This document shows, in pieces, positions 45,537 to 53,793 of a stretch of DNA of 64,000 bases. This DNA comes from Mycolicibacterium pulveris (GTDB taxonomy: Bacteria; Actinomycetota; Actinomycetes; Mycobacteriales; Mycobacteriaceae), in contig NZ_AP022599.1 of the NCBI RefSeq assembly GCF_010725725.1, positions 4,278,001 to 4,342,000 of the forward strand, read 5' to 3'. Made by a program: the position numbers and the translations under genes. A model generated the notes under the pieces. It did not search any database. It was not told the DNA's origin and worked only from the letters and a program-made list of their open reading frames with translations. Within the stretch, counting starts at the first letter, position 1; each line of letters starts with the position of its first letter.

Positions 45537-47198
45537 ATGAGCAGCCCCGCACAGATCATGGCCTCGCCGTCACTCGGCGACATGACGGTGGGCGAAGCGC
45601 TTGCGATGGCAGCCTCGGCTCGTCCGGACGCTCCCTACATCACCGCCGGCTCGGCAGAGCTCTCCTTCGCCGAACTCTGGCAGAGCAGTGGGCGGTTGGC
45701 GACCGGGCTCGTCGAACTCGGGTTGCGCAAGGGTGACCACGTCACCACTGCGGTGACCAACCGCATCGAATGGGTGGTGATCGCGTTCGCGCTCGCCCGG
45801 CTGGGCGTGGTCAATGTCCTTGCGAATCCCCGATATCGCGCAGGTGAGTTGGCCTACCTGGTGGCTCACTCTCGGTCTCGCTTCGTCATCTCCGACCGCG
45901 CCCTCGACACGGATTTCGACTCTGCTCTCACCCACGAGTTGATGGTGCTGGGTGGGTCTGGCAGCGCCTCCGGGGTGGACCGTCTCCAGGTCGAAAGTGC
46001 GCACGGCCGGCCGGATCCGCGGTGGAAAGCGCTGTTGGAAACGCCCGTCGACACGAGCGCCATTGCCAGCGTGGCCGGGACTCTCAATGCCGACGACGTG
46101 CTCTATATCCTCTACACCTCGGGCACCACCGGTCGGCCCAAGGGCAGCATGACCCGACACGGCGCCGCCCTGTTGAATGCCTTCAACAGCGGAGAGCGCA
46201 TGGGTTTCGACAGCGGTGATCGACTTCTGTGCTATCTGACCATGACGCACTGCTTCGGCGCGGTGAACGCACTGCTGAACACGCTCACCCACCAGTGCCG
46301 TCTCGATATCCTGAACGAATTCGATCCGGGTGTGGTCCTGGATCTGATCGAAGAGCGGCAGATCACCGCGATCTACGGTGTGCCAACCCACTTCACCATG
46401 CTCTGTGACGCGGCCGCGCAGGGCCCCGCTCGAGATCTCCACACCCTGGTCAAAGGCTGCTGCGGTGGTGGCGAGATCACACCGGAACTACAGGCGGCGA
46501 TCGCCGCCCACCTGGGCATCGAATCACTCACCCACGCCTATGGCATGAGCGAATCGACGGCGATCATCAGCCAGAGCCTGCACTCCTGGCCCCGCGAGCG
46601 CCGATTGGGCACTGCCGGTCTACCGCTGCCCGGTGTCGAAGTGCGCATCACGGATCCCGAGACCGGTATGGAATGCCCGACCGGATCCGCCGGAGAGATC
46701 GCCATACGCGGATTCAACGTCCACGCCGGCTACTTCATGCTCGACCCCGATCCCTCGCTACGAGAAGATGGTTGGTGGGAAACCGGTGACATCGGCGTGC
46801 GCGGACCCGACGGAGCGATCACGATCCGCGGCCGGTCCAAGGACATGTACAAGACCGGCGGTTTCAACGTCTACCCTGTCGAGGTCGAGACATGCTTGGC
46901 CCGGCATCCAGCGGTCGGTGACGTGGCCGTGGTCGGTGTGCCCGATCGGCGCAAGCAGGAGGTCGGGGCTGCCTTCGTCGTGCCCGTACCCGAAACGACG
47001 GTCGACCCCGAGGAGTTGCGGGCGTTGGCCCGTTCCGAGCTCGTTGGATACAAGGTTCCCGAATACGTCTTCCTCGTCGAGGAGCTACCGCGCAGTTCGG
47101 CCACGCTCAAGGTGCAAAAGCACGTGCTACGGGAGCGTGCCCGAAGCCTGCTCGAAACCGCCCACTCCGCGGCGTCGGCCCGCATCGGTTCGTCGTGA
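45537..47198 (+). CDS. Acyl-CoA synthetase (FadD-type AMP ligase)
   Basis: A 553-aa adenylate-forming ligase activating a carboxylic acid to its CoA thioester. Motifs: YILYTSGTTGRPKGSM (about 184-199), YGMSEST (about 334), WWETGDIGVRGPDG (about 412), DMYKTGGFNVYPVEVE (about 435-450) and a C-terminal Lys in SATLKVQKHVL. It is the first gene of a plus-strand operon; the crotonase gene starts inside its stop (GTGA). Substrate not identifiable. Confidence 0.93.
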   Translation: MSSPAQIMASPSLGDMTVGEALAMAASARPDAPYITAGSAELSFAELWQSSGRLATGLVELGLRKGDHVTTAVTNRIEWVVIAFALARLGVVNVLANPRYRAGELAYLVAHSRSRFVISDRALDTDFDSALTHELMVLGGSGSASGVDRLQVESAHGRPDPRWKALLETPVDTSAIASVAGTLNADDVLYILYTSGTTGRPKGSMTRHGAALLNAFNSGERMGFDSGDRLLCYLTMTHCFGAVNALLNTLTHQCRLDILNEFDPGVVLDLIEERQITAIYGVPTHFTMLCDAAAQGPARDLHTLVKGCCGGGEITPELQAAIAAHLGIESLTHAYGMSESTAIISQSLHSWPRERRLGTAGLPLPGVEVRITDPETGMECPTGSAGEIAIRGFNVHAGYFMLDPDPSLREDGWWETGDIGVRGPDGAITIRGRSKDMYKTGGFNVYPVEVETCLARHPAVGDVAVVGVPDRRKQEVGAAFVVPVPETTVDPEELRALARSELVGYKVPEYVFLVEELPRSSATLKVQKHVLRERARSLLETAHSAASARIGSS

Positions 47199-48040
47199 CG
47201 GGCGCAGCCTTGCGAACCGCAGACACAAATCTTGTTGTCGAGCAACATGATCGGGTGACGGTACTGACACTCAACCGGCCCGATACCCACAATGCGATCT
47301 CGTTCGATCTGGCGTGCGCGATCGCGGACGCCGTCGAGGCCGCCGGCACAGAGGATCGGACGCGCGTTGTCGTCATCCGGGGGGCCGGCAAGTCCTTCTC
47401 GGCGGGTTATGACCTCGGAACCGGCTCCTACGGCTCGCGCTCTTCCGATGAGAACGCCAAGTATCTGCGCGAGCTGTCCAGGCAGTGGGAACGGGTGTAC
47501 CGCTGCTCGATACCCGTGATCGCACAGGTGCACGGCTATTGTCTGGCCGGGGGAACCGATCTCGCGGGACACTGTGACATCACCGTGGTGGCCGACGACG
47601 CCACCATCGGAGTTCCCGCGGTGCGGTCCATGGGGGTGGCGCTTTCCCAGATGTGGCTCTACCACGTTGGGCCCCAGTGGACCAAGCGGCTACTTCTGAC
47701 CGGCGACACCATCACCGGAAGGCTGGCCGCCCGTATCGGTTTCGCGCTTGCGTCGGTGCCCGCCGCGGACCTGGGCGAAGAGGTCATGCGGTTGGCGCAC
47801 CGAATATCGCTCGTCGAACGAGAGATGCTCATCGGTAACAAGCGGGTCATCAACCACGGTATCGACCTGATGGGACGCGAGGCCCTTCACGACATGGCTG
47901 CTCAGCAAGACGCTCTGGCTCATGAAACCCCGCCGGCGCGCGCATTCGCCGCGCTGATCCGCCAAGAGGGACTGCAAGCCGCCCTGCGAGCTCGCGACGA
48001 GCCATTTGGACACTCGCGGCTGGATGTCCACTGTGAGTGA
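47195..48040 (+). CDS. Crotonase-superfamily protein lacking the canonical catalytic glutamates
   Basis: A 281-aa protein with crotonase features: LTLNRPDTHNAISFDLACAI (about 19-38), the oxyanion segment IRGAGKSFSAGYDL (about 60-73) and AQVHGYCLAGGTDLAGHCDI (about 110-129). In enoyl-CoA hydratases one Glu lies in GGGxELA and one in GxPE; here these read GGTDLAG and GVPAVRSMG, so both are replaced (Asp and Ala). Another activity such as isomerisation, C-C bond cleavage or hydrolysis is more likely. The start GTG overlaps fadD, and the next gene overlaps its 3' end. Confidence 0.88.
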   Translation: MTGAALRTADTNLVVEQHDRVTVLTLNRPDTHNAISFDLACAIADAVEAAGTEDRTRVVVIRGAGKSFSAGYDLGTGSYGSRSSDENAKYLRELSRQWERVYRCSIPVIAQVHGYCLAGGTDLAGHCDITVVADDATIGVPAVRSMGVALSQMWLYHVGPQWTKRLLLTGDTITGRLAARIGFALASVPAADLGEEVMRLAHRISLVEREMLIGNKRVINHGIDLMGREALHDMAAQQDALAHETPPARAFAALIRQEGLQAALRARDEPFGHSRLDVHCE

Positions 48041-49208
48041 ACCTTTCGACAATTTCCCGGGGACCTACGCGTGGGATGTCGACGAGCGATCCTTTCGCGC
48101 CGAGATCCGCGACTACCTGACCCAGGACCCTGCACCGATTTTCGACCGCTTCGACCTCAAGACCTCGCTGGCGGAGATGCTGGCCTGGCACCGGAGGCTG
48201 GCGGCCGCCGGGTTTCCTCTGCCGAATTGCCCGACCGAATTCGGCGGTCGGCCACGGTCGGTCGGCATGCAGCTGGTCCAGGCCGAGGAGATGGCGGCGG
48301 TCGGAGCCAACTTCGCGGTCAACATCGTGGGTATCTCCATGCTGACCCCGCTGCTGATGGCATTGGGCAGCGCCGAGCAGCAAGCGCGCTGGCTTCCGCC
48401 GGTGGCGCACGGAGAAGAGTTGTGGTGCCAGCTCTTCAGCGAACCCGAAGCGGGGTCCGATCTGTTCGGTATGCGAACGACGGCGATCATCGACGGTGCG
48501 GACCTGCGGGTCACCGGCCAGAAGATCTGGAGTAGCACCGCGGAGCATGCCGACTTCGGATTGATGCTCGCGCGCACCGAACCGGGGTCGACAGGCCGAC
48601 GCGGGATCGGTTGTTTCGTGGTCGACATGAAATCGCCGGGGATCGACGTACGTCCGATCAAGCAGATGGGTGGCTCGACGGAGTTCGCCGAGGTGTTTTT
48701 CGACGATGTGACCGTGCCGGTGGCCAACCTGATCGGGACGCCTGGCGACGGCGCGGATGCGGCGCTGAAAGTGTTGGCGGCCGAGCGTAGCGGCTTGGCG
48801 ATGGGAAGCTACGCCGTCTTCGCCGCGCAGTTCCAGGAACTGGTCCGGCTGTGCGCGTCGCGGGGCACAAGCGGGCATCGCCACGCCCTGGCCAAGCTGT
48901 GGGAGGCGTTGGCGGTGCAGCGACTCAACGCCATCCGACAGGCCGGTGCAGAAACCGAAGAGCCGACGCGGGTGATGGCTCTGGCCGCCGCCGGCAAGCT
49001 GCGCGGCGGCACGCTGTCGGTGATGATGCAGGATCTCCGCGCCGAACTGCTCGGCATGGAGATAGCGGCCGTCGATCCGAGCGACCAGGCCGCGGCACTG
49101 GTCAGCGAGCGGTTCGTCAGTTCGCTCGGACTGAGCCTGGGTGGGGGCACCCATCAGATGCAACGCAACGCGATCGCCGAGGGGCTGCTGAAAATGCCGC
49201 GTTCCTAA
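48024..49208 (+). CDS. Acyl-CoA dehydrogenase, first of an adjacent pair
   Basis: 394 aa from ATG 48024 (GTG 48033 is an alternative; both overlap the crotonase gene end). Family features: LWCQLFSEPEAGSDLFGMRT (about 133-152), GQKIWSSTAEHADFGLMLAR (about 166-185) and the C-terminal GGGTHQMQRNAIAEGLLKMP (about 373-392). It oxidises an acyl-CoA at alpha-beta with FAD. Adjacent paired genes in actinobacterial steroid catabolism encode alpha2beta2 heterotetramers, so this and the next gene may do the same. Confidence 0.92.
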   Translation: MSTVSEPFDNFPGTYAWDVDERSFRAEIRDYLTQDPAPIFDRFDLKTSLAEMLAWHRRLAAAGFPLPNCPTEFGGRPRSVGMQLVQAEEMAAVGANFAVNIVGISMLTPLLMALGSAEQQARWLPPVAHGEELWCQLFSEPEAGSDLFGMRTTAIIDGADLRVTGQKIWSSTAEHADFGLMLARTEPGSTGRRGIGCFVVDMKSPGIDVRPIKQMGGSTEFAEVFFDDVTVPVANLIGTPGDGADAALKVLAAERSGLAMGSYAVFAAQFQELVRLCASRGTSGHRHALAKLWEALAVQRLNAIRQAGAETEEPTRVMALAAAGKLRGGTLSVMMQDLRAELLGMEIAAVDPSDQAAALVSERFVSSLGLSLGGGTHQMQRNAIAEGLLKMPRS

Positions 49209-49242
49209 CCTCCACGACGGGGACACACGATCGGAGGGTGAC

Positions 49243-50379
49243 ATGCGTTTGCAGCGCAGTGACGAACAGCACGACTTGCGAGACGCGGTGCGCGGTCTCT
49301 TCGCCGATTGCGCCGCAGAGCCTGAAGTGCGTCGCCTCATGGACACGGCCGAAGGCTGGGATTCCGTGGTCTGGTCGCAGATATCCGCGATGGGGCTGGT
49401 CAGCCTTGCGATACCAGAGACCTTCGGCGGCGACGGCGGCGGGTGGGACGACGTGGGCGTGGTACTGGAGGAAGCGGGACGATGCCTGCTGTGCGCGCCT
49501 TACTTCTCGACCGTCATGCTGGGGGTGAACACCCTATTGGCATCGAACGATACCGCAGCACAACGCGATTACCTCCCGGCGATTGCGAACGGCGATCTGA
49601 CGGCGACCTTGGCGGTGGTCGAGGACGCGGGCCGATGGGGTGAAGACGCGGTGGAGCTTCGCGCGACCCGAACCCCGACTGGGTATCGCCTCGACGGTCA
49701 CAAATCGTTCGTGATCGACGGTGCGACGGCAGGTCTCATTCTCGTCGCCGGACGAACGGCCCACGGCATCAGCGTATTTGCCGTCGAACGCGGTGCATCC
49801 GGGCTGAGTTGCGTTGGCCTGGACACGGTGGACCTCACTCGCAAACAGGCAAGGCTGGAGTTCGCGGGCACGCCGGCGCGGCTCGTCGGTGAAGAGACGG
49901 CGGGGTGGGCGCTCGTCGAGCACGTCGTCGATCGGGCGGCCATCGGGTTGGCCGCAGAGCAAGTCGGAGGGGCGCAACAAGCGCTGGATATGGCGGTGTC
50001 ATATGCCAAGGTGCGACACCAGTTCGGTCGTCCGATTGGATCATTCCAGGCCATCAAGCACGCGTGCGCCGACATGTTGGTCGACGTCGAGTCGGCGCGC
50101 AGCGTCGCGTATTACGGGCTATTGGCGGCTACGGAGCCAGCTAGCGACCTGTCGCTGATCGCCGCCCTGGCCAAGGCGCACTGTTCGGACGCGTATGCGC
50201 GGGTGGCATCGCAGTCGATCTTGGTGCACGGTGCCATCGGCTACACCTGGGAGCACGCGGCGCAGTTGCACTTCAAGCGCGCGAAGACCGGCCAGCTGAT
50301 GTTCGGTACCCCGACGGGCCATCGTGAAGCGGTCGCCGCCCGACTGTGCGCGACGGTGCATCACCTAGAACCCAAATGA
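49243..50379 (+). CDS. Acyl-CoA dehydrogenase, second of an adjacent pair
   Basis: A 378-aa protein, more divergent than its neighbour: the first-half flavin motif is reduced (VEDAGRWGEDAVELRATRTP, about 125-144), while the C-terminal half has VSYAKVRHQFGRPIGSFQAI (about 251-270) and VHGAIGYTWEHAAQLHFKRA (about 324-343), with Glu in the TWEH position used as catalytic base in such subunits. It probably pairs with the preceding enzyme. An ATG with GGAGG precedes; 34 bases separate the two genes. Confidence 0.9.
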   Translation: MRLQRSDEQHDLRDAVRGLFADCAAEPEVRRLMDTAEGWDSVVWSQISAMGLVSLAIPETFGGDGGGWDDVGVVLEEAGRCLLCAPYFSTVMLGVNTLLASNDTAAQRDYLPAIANGDLTATLAVVEDAGRWGEDAVELRATRTPTGYRLDGHKSFVIDGATAGLILVAGRTAHGISVFAVERGASGLSCVGLDTVDLTRKQARLEFAGTPARLVGEETAGWALVEHVVDRAAIGLAAEQVGGAQQALDMAVSYAKVRHQFGRPIGSFQAIKHACADMLVDVESARSVAYYGLLAATEPASDLSLIAALAKAHCSDAYARVASQSILVHGAIGYTWEHAAQLHFKRAKTGQLMFGTPTGHREAVAARLCATVHHLEPK

Positions 50380-50461
50380 ACCGATATGAAAAGGTCGGTC
50401 TCATGTTAATATATCAAATGTCCATGTTTAGACACGCCACCGTCGACTGGAAGGGAGTGGC
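50380..50461. promoter_or_regulatory. A/T-rich gap before the small membrane-protein genes
   Basis: The sequence TTAATATATCAAATGTCCATG and a nearby TTTAGACA make this the most A/T-rich spot of the operon, so a separate promoter is plausible. The ATGTCC element weakly resembles the island's GntR core but lacks the second half. Confidence 0.35.
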
Positions 50462-50596
50462 ATGTCGAGGTCCTATGAGAACCGCAGGCGGCGACAGGGG
50501 GTCTACGCATTCCTCGTCGCTTACCTGGGTCTTTTGCTGACGGTCATCGCGTTGGAGGCCGTGCGCAGTCATCAATTGGGCTACGGCCTGTTCTGA
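50462..50596 (+). CDS. 44-aa single-helix membrane peptide
   Basis: MSRSYENRRRRQGVYAFLVA followed by a hydrophobic helix (YLGLLLTVIAL) and a short tail ending HQLGYGLF. The basic N-terminus before the helix predicts an inside N-terminus. A strong GGAAGGGAG ribosome site lies eight bases upstream, and another tiny membrane gene follows 25 bases downstream, so it looks genuinely expressed. I do not recognise the family. Confidence 0.7.
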   Translation: MSRSYENRRRRQGVYAFLVAYLGLLLTVIALEAVRSHQLGYGLF

Positions 50597-50621
50597 AAGC
50601 CTGTTCTGAAAGGACGTTTCG

Positions 50622-50738
50622 ATGAACAACGCATATCTGCCGCTGCGCGACATCTTCTGGTACGGCGTGATGGTCGGCGCCGATGTCCTCATCGTCATGT
50701 TCTGGTGGTTCGTGATGAGCCGCCTCGGCGATCGCTGA
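50622..50738 (+). CDS. 38-aa single-helix membrane peptide
   Basis: MNNAYLPLRDIFWYGVMVGA then DVLIVMFWWFVMSRLGDR. One aromatic-rich transmembrane helix of about 20 residues ends in an Arg. AAAGGA (50609-50614) is a fitting ribosome site. Size and design resemble accessory peptides of respiratory or transport complexes, but no family is recognised. Confidence 0.7.
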   Translation: MNNAYLPLRDIFWYGVMVGADVLIVMFWWFVMSRLGDR

Positions 50739-50754
50739 GCGGGCGAGGTTGACG

Positions 50755-50949
50755 ATGATGGCTGAATCAGACAACTCTGCCCGATCAGGCTCCGCGCGCA
50801 TAGACGACGAGCAAGGTTTCGCCGACCTCGATCCCTTGGTCAAGTTCGGTGTCATACTCGCCGCCATTCTGTTTTGCGGCGTCATCATCGAGGGCGCGAT
50901 GTTGGTGCCCTATGCACTGATCCAAAACGGCTGGACACCAGGACGATAA
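50755..50949 (+). CDS. 64-aa single-helix membrane protein
   Basis: A polar, acidic N-terminus (MMAESDNSARSGSARIDDEQ) is followed by LDPLVKFGVILAAILFCGVI, a transmembrane helix, then EGAMLVPYALIQNGWTPGR. ATG at 50755 or 50758 is the likely start; a TTG at 50749 is possible. It ends 10 bases before the next gene, so the four membrane genes appear to form one unit. Confidence 0.7.
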   Translation: MMAESDNSARSGSARIDDEQGFADLDPLVKFGVILAAILFCGVIIEGAMLVPYALIQNGWTPGR

Positions 50950-50959
50950 GGAAAAGGTA

Positions 50960-51676
50960 ATGGCGACATCGCTGCAGCCGGCGAATGACCAGCTGGCCGA
51001 CGACCTCGATGCCCAGAGCGGGCAGCTTCGGCGGGCCGAGAAGTGGTTCTTCGCCGGTGTCATCATCACTGGCTCAGTGCTCGTGGGACCCCTGGGCCTA
51101 CCGGTGCTGATCTACGGCATCTATCAACTACGAAAGATCTCCAAGCTCGGGCGGCACGCGGTCCGGCCCTGGCATGTCTCGGTGATCGGGGCATTCGCGA
51201 TCATCGATGCGGCAGCGAATTTCGTTGGATGGTCATTCTGTACGTTCGCCGCTCGAACCGGGGTGGGATGGTCGTTCTTGCGGGACGGTTACGGGTTCGG
51301 CTTCGACGGTTTCTATCACGTCGATTACGGCTCCACGTTCATGATCAACGGGGTGGCAGGGCCCGGTGAACAAGCCTTCATCTTCATGGCGATGTTCGTG
51401 CTCTGGCCGATGCGGCTATGTGCGGCCTGGGCCTTCCTGAAGATGAAGCGCTGGGGATTCCGCTGGATGATCACCACCACCTGGATGCTCGTGTTGTTCT
51501 GGGTGGGTTGGACAACCAATGGCTTGATGTACTTCGACGAGCGCTTCGGTGCAATCGGTGATCCCGCGTTCGGCTACCTCGGCTGGTGGCTGTTCAACAG
51601 TGTCTACATCCTTGGTCCGGTGGTCATGGTTCCGTACCTCTACACCGTGAATAAGGAACTGTGGAGCGAGGAGTGA
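50960..51676 (+). CDS. Five-helix integral membrane protein of unknown family
   Basis: A 238-aa protein with an AAGGAAAAGG ribosome site. Hydrophobic segments at about 31-55, 72-95, 135-158, 166-188 and 202-226; loops carry many aromatic residues (for example GYGFGFDGFYHVDYG, about 108-122) and the end is YLYTVNKELWSEE. His and Asp/Glu residues lie near the membrane surface, but no known catalytic motif is recognised. It closes the operon with two acyl-CoA dehydrogenases and three tiny membrane proteins, and could be a membrane oxidoreductase or transporter core. Confidence 0.75.
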   Translation: MATSLQPANDQLADDLDAQSGQLRRAEKWFFAGVIITGSVLVGPLGLPVLIYGIYQLRKISKLGRHAVRPWHVSVIGAFAIIDAAANFVGWSFCTFAARTGVGWSFLRDGYGFGFDGFYHVDYGSTFMINGVAGPGEQAFIFMAMFVLWPMRLCAAWAFLKMKRWGFRWMITTTWMLVLFWVGWTTNGLMYFDERFGAIGDPAFGYLGWWLFNSVYILGPVVMVPYLYTVNKELWSEE

Positions 51677-51701
51677 TGGCTTCGGCGAACGTGACGGTCA
51701 A

Positions 51702-53687
51702 TTAGCGGGCTTCGTCCTCGTGGTCCTCGAGGACCACGAGGACCTCGCCGCTGTTCACTTGGTCACCGGGGGTGATCCTCACGGCGACGACCGTGGCGGG
51801 CCCGGTCGCGGTGATGGTGTGTTCCATTTTCATCGCTTCCAAAACCACCAGGGAATCACCTTTGACCACACGCGCACCCACTTCCACGTTGACCCTCACA
51901 GCGATGCCGGGCATCGGCGCCACCAGGGAGCCGGCCTCGATTCGAGACTCCGGTTCGGCGAAGCGATTCCGCACGCCCAAGGCCCGCACCGATTCCGGAC
52001 CTGTGACATAAATGCGATCGGCCGCGAACTCGACGGTCAGCCTGCGGCGCACGCCGTCCACCGTGATGTCGACCAGATTCGGCGAGCTCTGGTGAACTGT
52101 CAGATTCGGCCTCGTGTCGTCCAGAGTGATGTCATATCCGTTGTGGCGAACCAGAAGCCGCACCGAGTGGGCGGTATCGCCGTCCTGCAGAAGCACTTCC
52201 TGCGGAACGGCCGGGGTCGATCGGAAGCCGGCAGGCAAGCTTCGCAGCACCGGCGCAGTGTCGCGACCGTGCTCGACCACCGCCAGCGCGGCGGCGAGGA
52301 GATAGGCCGAGGATGCCCCGGCCGCCTCTCGGCGCGCCTCCTCCACGAGGTCAGCCGGTGGGTGGTCGGACAGAAACGATGTGGTGGTGTCGCCGCGGCG
52401 GTAGGCGGGATCACGCAGGATGCCGACGAGTAGGTCACGGTTGGACGTGACACCGTCCACGCACGCATGTTGGAGCGTTGTGGCGAGGGCTCCTGCGGCC
52501 TCCGCGCGGGAGTCGCGGTGCGCGATGACTTTGGCCAGCAGCGGGTCGTAGTGGATCGACACCTCCGACCCGGTGCCGACGCCGGTATCCACCCGGATAC
52601 CGGGCGGGTCCGGGATGGCGAATCGAGCAAGGGTTCCCGAGGCCGGCAGGAAACCCGCCTCGACATCCTCGGCGTAGAGCCGCGCCTCGATCGCATGCCC
52701 GCGGACGTGAAAATCGGTCAACTCCTGGGGTAGTCGGCCACCCGCGGCGACGATGAGCTGAAGGCGAACGAGATCCAGACCGGTGGTGAGCTCGGTGACC
52801 GGATGTTCGACCTGCAGGCGGGTGTTCATCTCCAGGAAGTAGAACTCGCCATCGGTATCCAGGAGAAACTCGACGGTGCCCGCCCCGACATAGTCGATGG
52901 CCTTGGCGGCGGCGACAGCCGCGGCGCCCATGGCCTCGCGCAGCGGCGGGTCCACGGCGGGCGATGGAGCTTCTTCGATGATCTTCTGATACCGGCGCTG
53001 TATCGAGCACTCGCGTTCTCCGAGATGGAATACCTGGCCGTGCTCGTCGCCGAACACCTGGATCTCGATATGCCTGGCCCCGCGCAGATAGCGTTCCAGA
53101 AACACCGTGTCGTCACCGAACGCCGCGCGCGCTTCGCGACGGCACGCCGCGACATGCGCGTCGAGGGTGGCCTCGTCGTGCACCAGCCGCATCGCCTTTC
53201 CGCCGCCCCCGGCACTGGCCTTGACCAACAGCGGGTAACCGACTCGCCGGCCAGCCGCCGCGACGTCATCGGAGCCTGTGAGCTCGGCCGACGGCAGCAG
53301 CGGTACACCGGCGTTCGCCATCGTTCGCTTGGCCTCGGTCTTGGATCCCATGCGACGGATCGCCTCGGGGGAGGGACCGATGAACGTGATATCCGCGTCC
53401 GCGCACCGCTGTGCGAACGACGCGTTCTCGGCGAGGAAGCCATAGCCGGGATGGATGGCGTCGGCTCTGGCGTGCCGGGCGGCCTCGAGCACCCGCTCGA
53501 TGTCGAGATAGCTCTCGGCGGCGCTATAGCCGGGCAGGCGCACTGCGACGTCGGCATCGCGGACATGGGATGAGTCCGCGTCGGCATCGGAGTACACCGC
53601 GGCGACCCCGATGCCAAGTTCACGGCATGTGCGGGTGATGCGGCGGGCGATTTCGCCCCGGTTGGCGATCAGGATGCGGTGGAACAC
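51702..53687 (-). CDS. Biotin-dependent acyl-CoA carboxylase alpha subunit (biotin carboxylase + BCCP)
   Basis: 661 aa from a GTG at 53687. The biotin carboxylase half has HRILIANRGEIARRI (2-16), the ATP-grasp glycine loop KASAGGGGKAMRLV (about 159-172), RYQKIIEEAPSP (about 234) and EMNTRLQVEHPVTE (about 287-300). The C-terminal carrier domain holds the biotinylation site VLEAMKMEHTI (about 621). It supplies carboxybiotin to the beta subunit encoded divergently at 53794. The intergenic region contains candidate operator b. Confidence 0.95.
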   Translation of the reverse strand: MFHRILIANRGEIARRITRTCRELGIGVAAVYSDADADSSHVRDADVAVRLPGYSAAESYLDIERVLEAARHARADAIHPGYGFLAENASFAQRCADADITFIGPSPEAIRRMGSKTEAKRTMANAGVPLLPSAELTGSDDVAAAGRRVGYPLLVKASAGGGGKAMRLVHDEATLDAHVAACRREARAAFGDDTVFLERYLRGARHIEIQVFGDEHGQVFHLGERECSIQRRYQKIIEEAPSPAVDPPLREAMGAAAVAAAKAIDYVGAGTVEFLLDTDGEFYFLEMNTRLQVEHPVTELTTGLDLVRLQLIVAAGGRLPQELTDFHVRGHAIEARLYAEDVEAGFLPASGTLARFAIPDPPGIRVDTGVGTGSEVSIHYDPLLAKVIAHRDSRAEAAGALATTLQHACVDGVTSNRDLLVGILRDPAYRRGDTTTSFLSDHPPADLVEEARREAAGASSAYLLAAALAVVEHGRDTAPVLRSLPAGFRSTPAVPQEVLLQDGDTAHSVRLLVRHNGYDITLDDTRPNLTVHQSSPNLVDITVDGVRRRLTVEFAADRIYVTGPESVRALGVRNRFAEPESRIEAGSLVAPMPGIAVRVNVEVGARVVKGDSLVVLEAMKMEHTITATGPATVVAVRITPGDQVNSGEVLVVLEDHEDEAR

Positions 53688-53720
53688 GGAATCCTCTCGG
53701 CAGGCGACGGAGACAGTAAG

Positions 53721-53740
53721 TATAATGTCCAACAGTTAAA
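53721..53740. promoter_or_regulatory. Candidate GntR operator between the carboxylase genes (site b)
   Basis: TATAATGTCCAACAGTTAAA contains ATGTCCAACAG, the same half-palindrome as the sites at 45481 and 60048. It sits in the divergent promoter region of the alpha and beta subunit genes. Confidence 0.6.
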
Positions 53741-53793
53741 TCTATCGCGGTATTGTTTCACATGCCATCGGCGTCGAAGTGGACAGGAGGGCC

